Part shown: positions 11,904-23,718 of the stretch, piece by piece
Layout: each line of letters begins with the position of its first letter
Numbering within the stretch: the first letter of the stretch is position 1
Assembly: GCA_965153355.1 (NCBI GenBank)
Contig: OZ231127.1
Span: 9,796,001 to 9,860,000 of the forward strand
From: Flaccisagitta enflata
Taxonomy: Eukaryota > Chaetognatha > Sagittoidea > Aphragmophora
Direction: 5' to 3'
Length of the DNA stretch: 64,000 nucleotides
Made by a program: the position numbers and the translations under genes
The notes under the pieces: generated by a model
Seen by the model: the letters and a program-made list of their open reading frames with translations, nothing else
Database searches by the model: none
What the model was told of the DNA's origin: nothing

Positions 11904-13014
11904 ACAAGTGGAGAAGAAAGCCAAGAAAGCTCATCAAAAAAGAAGAGAAACGAAGAGAGAAAAAGAAAAGGACAAAAATAGAAAAGAAAAGAGGATAAAG
12001 GGAAATCATTGGCGTTGACGAAACTGCGTAGAACGAATAATGACTGTTTGTAGGTGACGACAACGACAACTGGCTGATGTGGAGAAGACTGGCGGGTGAG
12101 GAGTGACTGCAGATTGGTGAGGACTCGACTGTTGACTGTCGAGTGAATGCTGGTGGGTGAGGACTCGACTGTCAAGTGGTATGGAAGACAGAAGCAATAA
12201 AGACCATATAATTTTCCAGAGCGAAGGTGAACCTGCAGCTAGTCGCTGCCAGCGACAGAATGGCGGCAATGACCGATAGAGAATTTCCTCGTTTGACTTA
12301 TGTTTCCGAAAAGTCATGTCAGCAACAGTCATATTTCGGCAAAGGTGTAGGAGCTTGTATCCTCTTCATCGTCAATTACAGATATTCTCCTGCCCTGTGG
12401 TCTGGTTTGTCTGTCTGCCCATCATGGAGCAAACGCAAAAAATGGCGCATAGAATTAGCCGGATAGACCGTGATGGCTATGTCAGCCGAAGTGGCGGTGT
12501 TGATAAGATGATAGCCATATTGGCAGTTTTAGCCATGATACCCATATCGATGCCTTACTGATGGCTGTTAGCCTCGGATACATTCGGATGAATACAAAAC
12601 AGATTAGGCCAAGTTGAGGTCAACCAAAAATGGCTCCTTTTGCGTGTCAATGAGACTCAGTGGACGCTCGTAAATATGCAAAGCGGGCTGACATGTCAAA
12701 CTGTTTATAGTCGCTTACTAAGCGACCGCGTGTCTGTCCGTTCGTAAGCAGGCATAGGTAGGTCCGCTGGTAATACTATAGGTTAACGTAAAATCGACCA
12801 AAATAGTGAATGCTAAGCATTGCTGCCCCTGCCCACCTATAGGCGACCACTTATTGGCAGTAAATCCGGCCTTGTTCTTTCATCAACCCAGGGGTATCCG
12901 GTCTTTTCCTTTAATCAACTTGGATGTATCCGGCCTATTCCTTTAATCAACTTGGATGTATTCGGCCTTGTTCTTTAATCACGTCAGGTGTATCCGGCCT
13001 TGTTCTTTAAATAA
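11904..13014. repeat. Tandem duplication, copy 2 (~1.11 kb)
   Basis: Same order as copy 1, with a ~50-bp expansion of the GAGTGA minisatellite near 12125-12175 and scattered substitutions. Its H-family hairpin lies at 12709 (AGTCGCTTACTAAGCGACC). The boundary falls in the sequence TTCTTTAAATAAC at both ends, suggesting recombination within the 32-bp tail repeat. Confidence 0.92.
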
Positions 13015-13055
13015 CTCAGTTGTATCCCACCTTGTTCTCTCATCAACGCAGCTGC

Positions 13056-13354
13056 GAAACGACGGACAAATCGAAAAACCAACGAACTGATGCAGAGGTT
13101 GAGACTTATCATTGCGTTACAAAATGCGTAGAACGAATAAAAGAATTGCGTCGGTAAAGAAAACAAAAAAGAAGATGTGGAGAAACTAGAAAATGAGATG
13201 GAAGATGGAAACCGTGAAAAAAAAATTGCGCAGGTGATGATAAACATGAGATATGGAGTAAGTAAGATTTTGTTGCGAAGAAAACAAGACGTCAAAACGA
13301 TGAGATGGTGTTTCTATTCACAGATGGGGTCTAAAAGATCTTTTCTATGATTAA
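13056..13354. other. No gene seen
   Basis: A-rich DNA without recognised motif. A 103-codon minus frame (12984-13295) overlaps the tail repeat and is Phe/Ser-rich. Confidence 0.5.
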
Positions 13355-13356
13355 TA

Positions 13357-13804
13357 CAGTTGAACCCCGCTCTAACGAATCCGCCACTAACGAATTATCG
13401 TTGTTATTATAACAATAGTTGAAACAAATTTGCCACAAACAAAATTCCACTTGGAGATTCACAAATAAGGTTTCGATTATGAATAAAGTGGAACCCGCTT
13501 TAATCAATCTGCCACCAAAAAAATTCAGTTTATAAAATATGCTACTTTGTAGCCCCTTTAATTTGTTTCTTTTTATTTCTTATTTCGGCTATCATAGAAT
13601 TCCAAGAAGTCTAAGGATGTGGAAGCCCTTGACCGCTTCCAATTTGGTGGGTGGGATAACAACAAATGTTTAAACTATAAGATAGAAGGGGAAGCAGAAG
13701 TGAAAGCGGTGGAAACGGCATAAAAATTCACTGCTTCTACATCCCTACTTATAAAAAATAAGACTGGTAAGTCCCCTGAAATCCGTTAGAAAGGGATTTA
13801 ACTG
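13357..13804. mobile_element. MITE with CAGTTGAACCCCGC ends, TA target duplication
   Basis: Left end CAGTTGAACCCCGCTCTAAC and right end (reverse complement) CAGTTAAATCCC are flanked by TA at 13355-13356 and 13805-13806. At 448 bp it is longer than the 177-bp relative at 21870 and appears to hold a secondary insertion, because an internal TIR-like stretch occurs at 13488-13510. TA target sites and such ends fit the Tc1/mariner/pogo superfamily. No transposase is encoded. Confidence 0.8.
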
Positions 13805-13961
13805 TACTTTCTTACTTTTTGAAAAGCCCACATGAAAAATTTATCTTATTTTTTCTTTCAGTGTTCTAGAACCAAACATCTTCCTTTCATTCGCATCTCA
13901 ATCCACCGTTTGTAAAGGAAGGACTATGAAAGTATATTGCTCCAAATGAACAACTCATGTT

Positions 13962-14162
<201 letters not shown>

Positions 14163-14228
14163 TTTCTAAGAAGAGCAGAATGGAGTTTAAGAGTTTCAAA
14201 CAACTGCAAAGGTTATGGAACTCGTTCG

Positions 14229-14639
14229 TTGAGAATACGACGAGACTACGCCAATACAAAGACACGCACACGAAACATTTCTATTTCTCAACCACAACCA
14301 TCACCTCCACCGTCGCTTCCTCCTCCACCACAACCGCTACAACAACCATCGCATCAACCACAAGAATCACCACCACTTCCCCAACAACCACCACCGTCGC
14401 CTCCTCCATCTCAATCAAATCTACCATTACAACCACAACCCTCATCATCACCACTTCAACCACAACCACCATCGTCGCCTTCACCACAACCTCAACCATC
14501 ACCATTACCAAAACTGCTACCTCCGCCACAACCACCACCACAACCATTGCCGAAGTCCCCACTGTTCCACCTCTATCATTGGACTATGAGCAAGACGACT
14601 GAAAGAACGAGACGGGGCACCATATACCATAAACGGTAG
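14229..14639. other. AC-rich tract, cryptic CCA/CAA repeat
   Basis: The plus strand is almost only C and A (with T) from about 14285 to 14560. Two plus frames are open (136 codons of Pro/Gln/Ser, 140 codons of Thr) and one minus frame (93 codons of Val/Met). This is typical of a degenerate trinucleotide tract. A Pro/Gln-rich exon cannot be excluded, but there is no splice or domain support. Confidence 0.5.
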
Positions 14640-14974
14640 GGTAACAGACACAGACCAAAGGCCAATAATGAGACAAATGGTATTTAAAGTAAAATGGAGT
14701 TAAATGAAATTACTAGCGAAGACAATGTAGTTGGAAGGAATAATTTAACTTTTTTCCTAAGAAATGTTAAGCGGCAGCATTAACTTGGTTGTATCGTGTA
14801 CATATGTTCTTAAAGTTGCCGATAATAAAAGGAAAAGCAGAAGAAAGTCTTTTGATGGAACAAATACAAGTCTATTCTAGTTGAGTTTGTACCAAATATT
14901 TTCTAAACACAAATTAGTCCCTTCATGAGAAGTTGTGGCCTTGTTTCCTTTTTTTTTCTTCTTCCCACGTCGGA

Positions 14975-14977
<3 letters not shown>
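14640..14977. other. No gene seen
   Basis: Short unique AT-rich spacer between the AC-rich tract and a GA array. Confidence 0.5.
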
Positions 14978-15065
<88 letters not shown>

Positions 15066-15110
15066 GGGGGAAAAAAAAGAAAAAAAGAAAAAAAAAAAAA
15101 AGAGGGGAAT
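14978..15110. repeat. (GA)n array running into an A/G tract
   Basis: GA repeat 14978-15064, then A-rich purine run to 15110. Confidence 0.96.
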
Positions 15111-15390
15111 GAAATAAGAAGACAAGTTAGCGGCGGCAGGAGAGACAGCCAAACGCAGTGTGGACAGCAGCCGACGCAGCCGCACAAGTCTTTTTTTTTC
15201 TTCTGTGTTAGCTGCAGCTGCAAATCTCCTTTGCAAAAGAGACACGTTTCACTCTGGTTCACCAGAAAACCTTCCATATCACCAGCCAAAAGGAAACGGC
15301 ACATCCGTTTATGTTCACAACCTTTTTCTTCCTTCTTACCTAAATTTCTGTCTCTTTCTGCCATTTCGCTTTGGAAGAAGAGGTTGAAGA

Positions 15391-15559
15391 ACAAGGCCGG
15401 ATACACGGCCACCCCAGTCGCTTGCGGGTGGGTAGGGGCAGTAGGGACAGCAAAACCCGCCCGTAAATGCCAAAAGAGCTAAGCCTTACAGATCGACCAA
15501 CCAACCATCCGACCAATCGACAAGGCAGGTTATAGAGTCGGGTGCAAGCGACTATAATG
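15391..15559 (-). mobile_element. H-family element, minus orientation
   Basis: On the plus strand it reads AACAAGGCCGGATACACGG, then GTCGCTTGCGGGTGGG, a purine middle, GACCAACCAACC, and TATAGAGTCGGGTGCAAGCG ending GACTATAA. This is the complete layout at about 169 bp. The stem is partly decayed (GTCGGG/AAGCGAC), and the end is CTAT rather than CTRR. Confidence 0.85.
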
Positions 15560-16429
15560 ACATTTCAGTGTTTTCTTCCTTTATCTCATTCTTTCTCATC
15601 TTTGCCCTGTCGTTCGCCTTCCTCCTTTTTGTAGTTTTTTTTTCTTCTTTTTTTTCTGAGCCTCTATTTACATACATACTGCCATCACGTTGCCTTCCGT
15701 GAAAAAATCTTTCTGTCTGTCTCTCTCACTCTCACCCTTAAAAATTCCTTATTTCGTACGCAAGGCACGATTTCTGATGTCCGCTCTGCTCTGGATGCAA
15801 GCAGTCATATCTTTAAGCCTCATACCTTGGCGATCTCTCTCTCTCTCTCTCTCTGCACTGGGCCGGGTAGAGCGCCGTAAACATAAATATGGCACACTTG
15901 GTTTTGAGCTGCTGAAGATGATATCGAACGATAACGTAGAGAGAGAATGGAGGAAAATCGACCAAAAAGGAGGAAAGAAGGAAAATGGAGGAAAATGAAA
16001 GAAACGAAGAAAGCAGAGGAGGAATCGTAGAAAACAAATAAAGAAAAGTCTTCCCCTTTCTGCCAAAGGAAATGCCTGTTGGACGCTGTTAGGAGGGAGA
16101 CTACACTGGAAAAAAAATGGAATTGAGAATAATCAACATATTCATCACGCCATTTGAGAATTTGTTGTCAATCGATGGTGAAAACATATTTCAAAAAATG
16201 TGTCTAGGAATGAGTTCACGAGAGATACTATAGGACAAATGGGAGAATCAATTGACACATAGTATGTGACATACTCGATGTGCACTCTTTAAGTTGAAAT
16301 AAAGGCGGACGGATGGGAGAATCTGTGGACACTCAGTCCGCGCACGCCAGAAGAGCAACGGACAGTCTCGTGGACGCTTTTGTACAAACGGAGAACAATT
16401 TATACGCGTATAACTTTAACGTATACTTA
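15560..16429. other. No gene seen
   Basis: T-rich then A/G-rich low-complexity DNA (15820-16050 is A/G/C-rich with a short CT run), then unique AT-rich sequence. No recognised coding or RNA feature. Confidence 0.5.
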
Positions 16430-16670
16430 TTGGAAAAAAGTCGAATTACGTAATTCGGCTTTTTGAAACGTAGGGGAGAAATCGGGTTTTCCATTTTTGA
16501 TTTGGGGAATTTGTGAAAGTTGAGCCATTTCCTGCCTGGGATGATACATTTTCTGATATTCACAGCTAAGAAAGAGCTTATTTTTCTCTTTCAAATGGCG
16601 CCAACCAGAAGTCTCTACGATCATTAGTTTTGGCGCTATGAATTTTTGAATCTTTTTTATTTTTTCGCAT
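16430..16670 (-). repeat. K-family repeat, minus orientation
   Basis: Reverse complement reads TTCAAAAATTCATAGCGCC, GAGACTTCTGGTTGGCGCC, TTTGAAAGAG, then CTCAACTTTC, ends in a palindrome (GAATTACGTAATTC) and is followed by GACTTTTTTCC. The same order occurs on the plus strand at 51575-51805 with a different terminal palindrome. A 111-codon minus frame over it has no recognised domain. Confidence 0.75.
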
Positions 16671-16794
16671 TTTCGCGAAGATTGATATTTTTCATAGATC
16701 CCAAACTTTTCAGCTAATGTAACAACAAAGAATAGTCGAGATGTTACGCAAATTGACTGCAACTTTTATGACGCTAGCTTTAGCATTTTACTCT

Positions 16795-16932
<138 letters not shown>

Positions 16933-17227
16933 ACACATCACAAAGACAAAGGAAGATGGAGAGGCAAAGAGAGACAGTGATTGAATAACAAAAACAGACA
17001 AGCAATTGACAAGACATCATGACATGCACACACAGAAGAACATGCACTGAAAAAAAGAGATTCCCACTTACGACTTTTTTCCGGCCGGCGATTAGCCGCC
17101 TTTATTGTACTGAAAGCAATCAGAAACTGATAAATTGCGAGAAAAAAAAAACACTTTGCAATGCGCACTTTGCAAATGCTTGATGTATTTTGAGCGATGA
17201 AGACTTGTTCTTGTGTTTGGTCTCGTC

Positions 17228-17300
17228 GGTGGTTTGATTGTATTTGTTTGATTTGATTGTACCAGTTTGATTTGATTGTACCAGCTTGATTTGATTGTAT
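17228..17300. repeat. Short tandem repeat TTTGATTTGATTGTACCAG
   Basis: Three to four units of about 20 bp differing at GTATTTG, GTACCAG and GTATACG. Confidence 0.75.
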
Positions 17301-17599
17301 ACGTTAGAATCCTTTTTTCGCGGAAAACAAGTTGTGTTCAAAGACCGCGTCTATTTAAAGAAGAACGATAACAGAGCGCGATATGATAAGAACAACACGA
17401 CGGAGTCGGCTGGGAAAAACAATTTTATGAAACAACTACTCGTAAACAACAGAAGATTGCTGAAAGTTCAAAAAAAGAAAGAGTATTCGATGTTCATCAA
17501 AGATGTGCTGGCCAAAGGCCAGGACCCTTGTCATAACGATAAGGCAAAAATCCAGGATCCTGCGCACCAAGCGTACATCCAGGACCCTTGCCACCAGGC

Positions 17600-17705
17600 A
17601 ACACACACACTGAGACACAAACAAACACCCACAAACACACATAAACACCCACAAAGACACATAAACACACATAAACACACATAAACACACATAAACACAC
17701 ATACA

Positions 17706-17792
<87 letters not shown>

Positions 17793-17793
17793 G
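17600..17793. repeat. (CA)n microsatellite with ACATAAACAC and ACAAACACCC variants
   Basis: Degenerate CA repeats from 17600 become ATAAACACAC units and then a nearly pure CA array, with single T interruptions every 10-50 bp. Frames of Cys/Val on the minus strand are artefacts. Confidence 0.95.
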
Positions 17794-17989
17794 TACGTTT
17801 GAGGAGGATCAAAACTTGGAGGAGAAAAAGTAAAAAATAAAGAATCAGTCAGATCTGCAAATTCCGGATGAGTGATATCAGAGTTGCAAACGGAGAAGAT
17901 TAAAACTCTCCTGAAGGGTAAATGGTCACAGCGAACTTCCAATCGCAAGAAAAATAAGACTGGAGAATCTTAGTCGAGGAGAACCTTGG

Positions 17990-18086
17990 AAAAAAAAACA
18001 TCTTTGCCCTACCGACCGACCGATCGACAAACCCACCAAAAAGTCTCTTATAGAGTCGCGTGTCCGTGACTGAAAACGACGAAGCG
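17990..18086 (-). mobile_element. H-family 3' remnant
   Basis: CCGACCGACCGATCGACAAAC, then CTCTTATAGAGTCGCG, then TGTCCGTGACTGAA. Only the tetranucleotide core and hairpin end survive. The terminus is CTGA, consistent with a CTRR rule. A weaker fragment with GTCGCGTGCCTATGACTGAA follows at about 18560-18585. Confidence 0.7.
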
Positions 18087-18227
18087 ACCACTGATTTTAT
18101 TTGTCAATGTCTGCTAGTGTTTGTACGCCAAAAAGTGGCAAGATAAAACAGCAATAAAATGGAATAAGATCACACAAAATGTTGAGACAATCTGTGAATA
18201 GAAAAAAAATAAACGAAGATTTTAAAA

Positions 18228-18300
18228 AAGAAGAAGAAGAAGAAGAAGAAGAAGAAGAAGAAGAAGAAGAAGAAGAAGAAGAAGAAGAAGAAGAAGAAGA
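18228..18300. repeat. (AAG)n microsatellite
   Basis: 73-bp trinucleotide array. Confidence 0.96.
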
Positions 18301-19040
18301 GAGTCGCCAAATCACAAGACAATCATTGACAGAAAAAAAGGCTTGAAATAAAGGTGAGGAAGATAATAAGGCAAGAAAGCTTGAATAACGTGACATCAAC
18401 GTCAAGACTCTGTTTCTTACATGTGCCAACAAATCCGGACAATTCTAACAGTTATTTGCGTTGGGCCGGGGCAGTAACTATAAAAACGCCACTTGCGATG
18501 CAAAAAAAAAACATCGCTGAGGGATGAACGGATAGGCTAACAATGCAAACTAAAGTTAAGCGTCGCGTGCCTATGACTGAAAATGAATTGACTGACGACC
18601 AAACCAAAAAAACCGATGGATAAAGAAGTCTGTACATAGATTTTGGTGGATTCACGTTAAAAAGAAGTCGTAAAGGAAAAGAGAAAAAAAGATGAATAAA
18701 AAGAAAGGAAAAGAACAACTCGAGACTTCAGTCATCACCTAGAAGTAAGATTGGCACAGTGCTGCTGAGATGCGACAAAGAGAGAAATCAGGAAACAAGA
18801 AAAGGAGAGAAAATAAGACGACAAACAATTAACAGCCTACAAAAGAACAAGCCCGACCGGGCAACGATGCGTCCGGGCTGTGTTTCAGCGTATATTGATC
18901 ATGTGACATATGTATGGCGAGACAGATGGACGAACAGACGAGTGAAAAGACTTTCAAAACATGTTGGTTAATCATTTGTTTCAGTGTACGATATCACCGT
19001 GGCTAAAAACAGCCGAAAAACGCGGTTTTAGCACAGGCGT
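18301..19040. other. No gene seen
   Basis: A-rich DNA with scattered GACGGAC motifs. A 70-codon frame at 18759-18971 has no recognised motif. Confidence 0.5.
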
Positions 19041-19044
19041 GACG

Positions 19045-19123
19045 GACCGACCGACGGACGGACGGACCGACGGACGGACAGACCCTCTTATAGAGATGCG
19101 TTCCTGACGGACGCATCTAAAAA
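19045..19123 (-). mobile_element. H-family remnant, AGATGCG-type stem
   Basis: A (GACG/GACC) core at 19049-19083, then CTCTTATAGAG, then the hairpin AGATGCGTTCC-TGAC-GGACGCATCT ending CTAAAA. The stem is unrelated in sequence to AGTCGCG but occupies the same place next to TATAGAG. Confidence 0.75.
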
Positions 19124-19131
19124 GGAATAGT

Positions 19132-19484
19132 GTCTTAGACAATAGAGGTGGGGGAAATGCACCTTAGTCAACAGATCAAGTTGCACATGAAGGAAATGTC
19201 ATAATATGATAAGAATAGATAGTATGCCAAGTTTCAGGGCCTTTGGAACAGTTTCAGCCTAGCCCTCCACTCCCCTGATTTCCCATAGAAAATGTATAGG
19301 AATGATTTTGGCCTCAAAAGTTTCCTATCTTTTATAATGGGGCAGGAGGGGGGTGGAGGGCTAGGCTAAAACTGTTACAAAGGCCCTGAAACTTGGCATA
19401 CTATTTATTCTTATCATATTATGACATTTCCTTCATGTGCAACTTGATCTGTTGACTAAAGTGCATTTCCCCCCCCTATATTAG
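19132..19484. repeat. Foldback element, ~135-bp arms
   Basis: The left arm (about 19136-19277) and right arm (about 19346-19484) are near-perfect reverse complements. Examples are GGGGGAAATGCACC/AGTGCATTTCCCCC and GTATGCCAAGTTTCAGGGCC/GGCCCTGAAACTTGGCATAC. The loop is about 65 bp. There is no open frame. It abuts an H-family remnant. Confidence 0.92.
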
Positions 19485-19504
19485 ACAATGATCATCCTCT
19501 CTCT

Positions 19505-19580
19505 ATCGCTCTTGCTCTTGATCTCGCTTTCGCTCTCGCACTCGCTCTCGCACTCGCTCTCGCACTCGCTCTCGTGCTCC
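19505..19580. repeat. 12-bp tandem repeat CTCTCGCACTCG
   Basis: Five to six units, beginning as GCTCTTGCTCTTGATCTCGC variants and becoming regular. Confidence 0.8.
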
Positions 19581-19648
19581 CTCTCGTTCTCTTTCCTGTG
19601 AAGATGCAGCATTAGGAGAAAGAGGCTCTGTTTATTTTCCCTTTTTTA

Positions 19649-19845
19649 GTCGCGTGCACGCGACTCTACAACCGGTGCGTCCGTCGGTCGGTCGGTTGGT
19701 CGGTCGGTCACACTTTACTTTTTTATGATTTTATTTCTTTGACCTCACTGCTCCTGCCCAAATAGTCTAGTGACCTCAAATATGGCCCCTGCCCACCCGC
19801 ACGCGACTTCGGTAGCCGTGTATCCGGCCTTTTTTCTTGTAGGTG
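19649..19845 (+). mobile_element. H-family element, complete, plus orientation
   Basis: Terminal hairpin AGTCGCGTGCACGCGACT (a perfect 18-base palindrome), CTACAACC, core GTCCGTCGGTCGGTCGG, then CACACTTTACTTTTTTATGA. The body follows: CCTCACTGCTCCTGCCCAAA, GACCTCAAATATGGCCCC, TGCCCACCCGCACGCGACTT. It ends in GTAGCCGTGTATCCGGCC. This is the reference copy for the family, about 197 bp, with no coding capacity. Confidence 0.92.
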
Positions 19846-20035
19846 GCAATGGAAAAAGTTCAACATCCGAGCAATAGTAACAACAACAACAACAACAGCA
19901 GCAACAACTCTCGAGCTATAATAACCAAACCAACAAAAAAAAAACCCTTAATAATACCCGTAAATACAACAAAGAAAGAGTAAACGCGCTGCACTCGGGA
20001 GAGACAGAGAGTGAGAGGGCGCACGCGCAGTCCAA

Positions 20036-20136
<101 letters not shown>

Positions 20137-20224
20137 ACACAGATAGAGACAGAGAGCTAGAGAAATGCGATAACAAAAGATGGAAAGGAGAAATCACCGC
20201 CCGGAAGCCGAAGGAGGCGTCGTC

Positions 20225-20645
20225 GTCGTCGTTTCGCACTCTGGGGTGAAAGTTTTTATGTTAGGACTTAGATTTTTTGTTGTTTCGCGCTCTGAGCTGA
20301 AACTTCGTAAATCAATACTTGGCTACATCGTTATTTCACACTCTGGGCGGAAAATTTATGTTGAGACGTGGCATTGTTAATTTTATGCACTTTGGGCTAA
20401 AAATTTCTATTTTTCACAAAAAATTGTCATCATTTCAGACTCTGAGCTGAAAATTCATGTTGAGACTTGGCTTTAATAATGTTTTGAAATCTGGGCTGAA
20501 TGGTTTTATGTTGAAATACTGGTTGGTGTCACTTTGCACTCATGGGCAGAGCTGAAATTATTATTTTCAGACATGTTGAGACTTGGGCTTTGTTGCTGTT
20601 TTGCGCTCTAGACTTGAAAATTTAGCTTACTTGTCCTTGTTTTAA
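20225..20645. repeat. Diverged ~65-bp tandem repeat (CACTCTGGGCTGAAAATTT)
   Basis: Seven or so units, each with a CACTCTGGGCTGAAA-like core, then TTATGTTGAGACTTGG and a T-rich stretch. Divergence is high, so the array is old. Confidence 0.75.
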
Positions 20646-20699
20646 AGAATCGCTTTCTAAGATCTCTACATCTTTATGATTCATTTAGTTGTTAACATT

Positions 20700-20840
20700 G
20701 GGCTACAACTTGCTGTGTCGGTTGATTGGTCAGTCCAGCCATCCATTTTTTTTTAGATTGTGAGTGGTTTTTGCATTACTGCACCTGCCCAGCAATCTAT
20801 GACTGGATTGCCATGTTTTCAGCCTTGTTTTATTTCATGG
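20700..20840 (+). mobile_element. H-family element, strongly diverged
   Basis: Retains GGCTACAACTTGCTGTGTCG, GGTTGATTGGTCAGTCC, TGCACCTGCCCAGC, GACTGGATTGCCATG and CAGCCTTGTTTT in the right order. The hairpin is lost. Confidence 0.6.
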
Positions 20841-21867
20841 TGAAAATGATTATAGATGACTCATGAGTGTATCAATGAGTAAAAGGTAGCCATTTGAAGT
20901 AATTTACTATGCTGCGTTAGATTATAATAAATACATAAAAATGATTTCATTGAAATAGGAATCAGGGGTTTATTTCTTTGTCAAACTGAACTAGTAAACA
21001 GAGATAATGAGTATATACTTTCTTTGTTTATCGAAAAATTATAGACTAGTTTTTTTCTCTGTTATATTAAAATCACTAAAATGTTTCACAGAATCCTATA
21101 ATCATCTGATTATATCATGGATCACCTTTCAAACTACCAGTCCAGTGCAGACCCAGTGTGCGGCGATAGAGGCCGCTATGCCAGCGGCAAAGACGAAAAA
21201 GAAGTAGAAAAAAAAAAACAGGAGCAAAAAAAGGGAGAAAAAGAAAAGGAAAACAAAAAGAAAGAAGTAGCAGCACTTGCATAAATGCAGCCAAAGCAAC
21301 AACGCAGCCAAGTGAAAGGGAAGGAAACGGTGAAGCAGACACACACATAACAAAAATAGAAAGACAAAAATTGCCATGTTTTTCTTCTTCTTCTTTTTCT
21401 TGAGAAATGATACGAGATTATTTCAGATGCGATGATATTTTTTTGCTCTGTTCCAATAAACTGATGAGAAAAACCAATACTAGCGAAGACTTGAATTTTT
21501 TGTTTTGTTTTTGTTTTGTTTTTTGCATTTGTTTGCTAGTTAGCTGCCAAAATAATGTAGATTCAGCAGTTTTTTTTAACAGAATACCCTTTTTGTTTGA
21601 GAGATTTACTCTCTATCATAATTGAAGTAGCAATCAAGTGATGAAAACATTTTGTCAAGTCGCAATTTCAATGGTAAGGAGAAATATTAAAAGTAAAAAA
21701 GAAGTGAAACAAGACAAAAGCGGGTGGAAAAAATTTATGCCATGCAATGTTAAATGATAAGAAAAATAATTCTTTTGATCCTTCCGCCATTTGTTAGACC
21801 AGATAATGAATGATCACAACAACAAAAAGAAAAAGAGCAAGCAAGGGAGTAATAAAATGAATGAGAG
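20841..21867. other. No gene seen
   Basis: AT-rich unique DNA with an A/G-rich tract at 21185-21265. Open frames are under 85 codons and biased. Confidence 0.5.
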
Positions 21868-21869
21868 TA

Positions 21870-22046
21870 CAGTTGAACTCCGATCTAACGGACCCGCCAC
21901 CAACGGAATTCCGCCTATAACAGATGTAAATTCATGGTCCCTTCAAATTAATTTCTTTTTTTTTCTTTGTTGGCAATAACAGAATTCAGCCTATAACAGA
22001 AAAAAATTGTTGGTCCCCTGAAATCCGTTAGAGCGGGGTTCAACTG
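21870..22046. mobile_element. MITE, 177 bp, TA target duplication
   Basis: The left end CAGTTGAACTCCGATCTAAC matches the right end, whose reverse complement is CAGTTGAACCCCGCTCTAAC. TA flanks at 21868-21869 and 22047-22048. It contains two internal CCTATAACAGA units separated by T-rich sequence. Same family as 13357-13804. Confidence 0.92.
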
Positions 22047-22048
22047 TA

Positions 22049-22635
22049 CATCATAATGGAATAATGATTGTGCACTTGGTGCAAAAGTTTGATAAATGGG
22101 AGTTCTGAAAAAGTGGTTTTAAAACCACAATACTTTCAGGGGGTAAGAAATTAGGACGCAGAGTTCTTTAACACTTTTGATAAGGATGTTATACTGTATG
22201 TTTTATTACAGGAAAATTATATATGCATATAGATAGATAGATTCAAATATATTGAGAAATAAATTCTTCATTCAATTTTGGCCAGTGCTCAAAATGGTAA
22301 TGATGGATGAATCACAAATCTTGTTTTTTTTCAATTATGGAATGGAATTCTAATCTGGCGCAAACAAATACCATCTGTCATTTTAAGCACTGACTGTTGA
22401 GCGTCCAAATTCTTAACCTTTTGTATTTGGAGTGCAGAAAAAGTGCCAAACGTAGCTCCTGAAAAAAAATTGAATTCTTTTAATAATTTGTACAAACGAC
22501 AAAAGGTGCGAAAAGAGAAAAAAAACTACTTTTGATACTGTTCTAAAGCTTTTTTTTGTAAAAGTGTGTCATAAGAAGGGAAGGTCAACTCTTTTAGCTG
22601 TTGGCATTATCAAAATAAAAAAAATCGAAGACACT
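22049..22635. other. No gene seen
   Basis: AT-rich unique-looking DNA with nothing recognised. Confidence 0.5.
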
Positions 22636-22636
22636 A

Positions 22637-22721
<85 letters not shown>
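22636..22721. repeat. (GA)n microsatellite with periodic AAA interruptions
   Basis: GA array with GAAAGA interruptions about 30 bp apart. Confidence 0.96.
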
Positions 22722-22725
<4 letters not shown>

Positions 22726-22937
22726 AAGAGCTAGGTCAGCAGAGAGGTCAATCAACAAGAAAAGCCTTTTGTAATTTGTAACAACAATTACAAAGAAAAC
22801 AAAATGACCTTAACAAAAAAGATCTTTGGCAATAATTCCCCATCAGTAACCATCACTACGCACACGCAAAATTCAGGGATAGCTCAGAAATGCAAGATCT
22901 CATACACTCCTCCACACTACGATTCAACTCTCACAAC

Positions 22938-23071
<134 letters not shown>

Positions 23072-23197
23072 GGAGAGAGAAATGGACATAGAGTTGATGC
23101 TGTGAATAACGAACATCTCTACTTTCACATCGACTGCATCGACTTGATGTCAACGGCAATGGAAATGAAAAGGAGGTCAAGTCAGGCATGTGTGGTG

Positions 23198-23201
<4 letters not shown>

Positions 23202-23276
<75 letters not shown>
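23202..23276. repeat. (GA)n microsatellite
   Basis: 75-bp GA array. Confidence 0.97.
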
Positions 23277-23280
<4 letters not shown>

Positions 23281-23424
23281 CAAGCTTGAATGTCTTTTGG
23301 CAAATACTGCAAAAGCATGAGAATCAAAAGGGGACTGGCGGACTGACAGATGGACAGTGCAACAGTTTATAACCCAACATAAAACCCCTTAAAAATAACA
23401 AAAACAACAGTAATTAAAAATGTG

Positions 23425-23510
23425 ACGGACAAATGGATTGATGGACTAAGGAACAGACCAACAAATGGACGGACAAAGTGGGATGTAGAGTCGCGTAGCA
23501 CTTGTTTAAA
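23425..23510 (-). mobile_element. H-family 3' remnant
   Basis: GGACAAATGGATTGATGG, then GGACGGACAAAGTGGGATG, then TAGAGTCGCGTAGCAC. The final strand of the hairpin is missing, so it is truncated within the palindrome. Confidence 0.65.
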
Positions 23511-23718
23511 AAGGAAAAAGCTGTGTGTCAGAATGACTGCTAACAGATACCATGAAATTAAAGAAGTGAAGAAAAAAAAGAAAAGAAAGAAAGTCAAGCA
23601 GACAGAGCAGACAGAAAGAAAAAAATAAAAATGTCAATCTGATTTTTAAACAGCGGTTGTGGAAACCTTTTTTTTTTATTAGCTGTCTTTTCTTCACTCT
23701 TGATTCTGCCCTTCCTTT

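Noticed and set aside
14229-14639. Pro/Gln-rich 136-codon frame as a real protein
   Set aside because: A Thr-rich frame and a Val-rich minus frame are open over the same tract, typical of degenerate CCA/CAA DNA.
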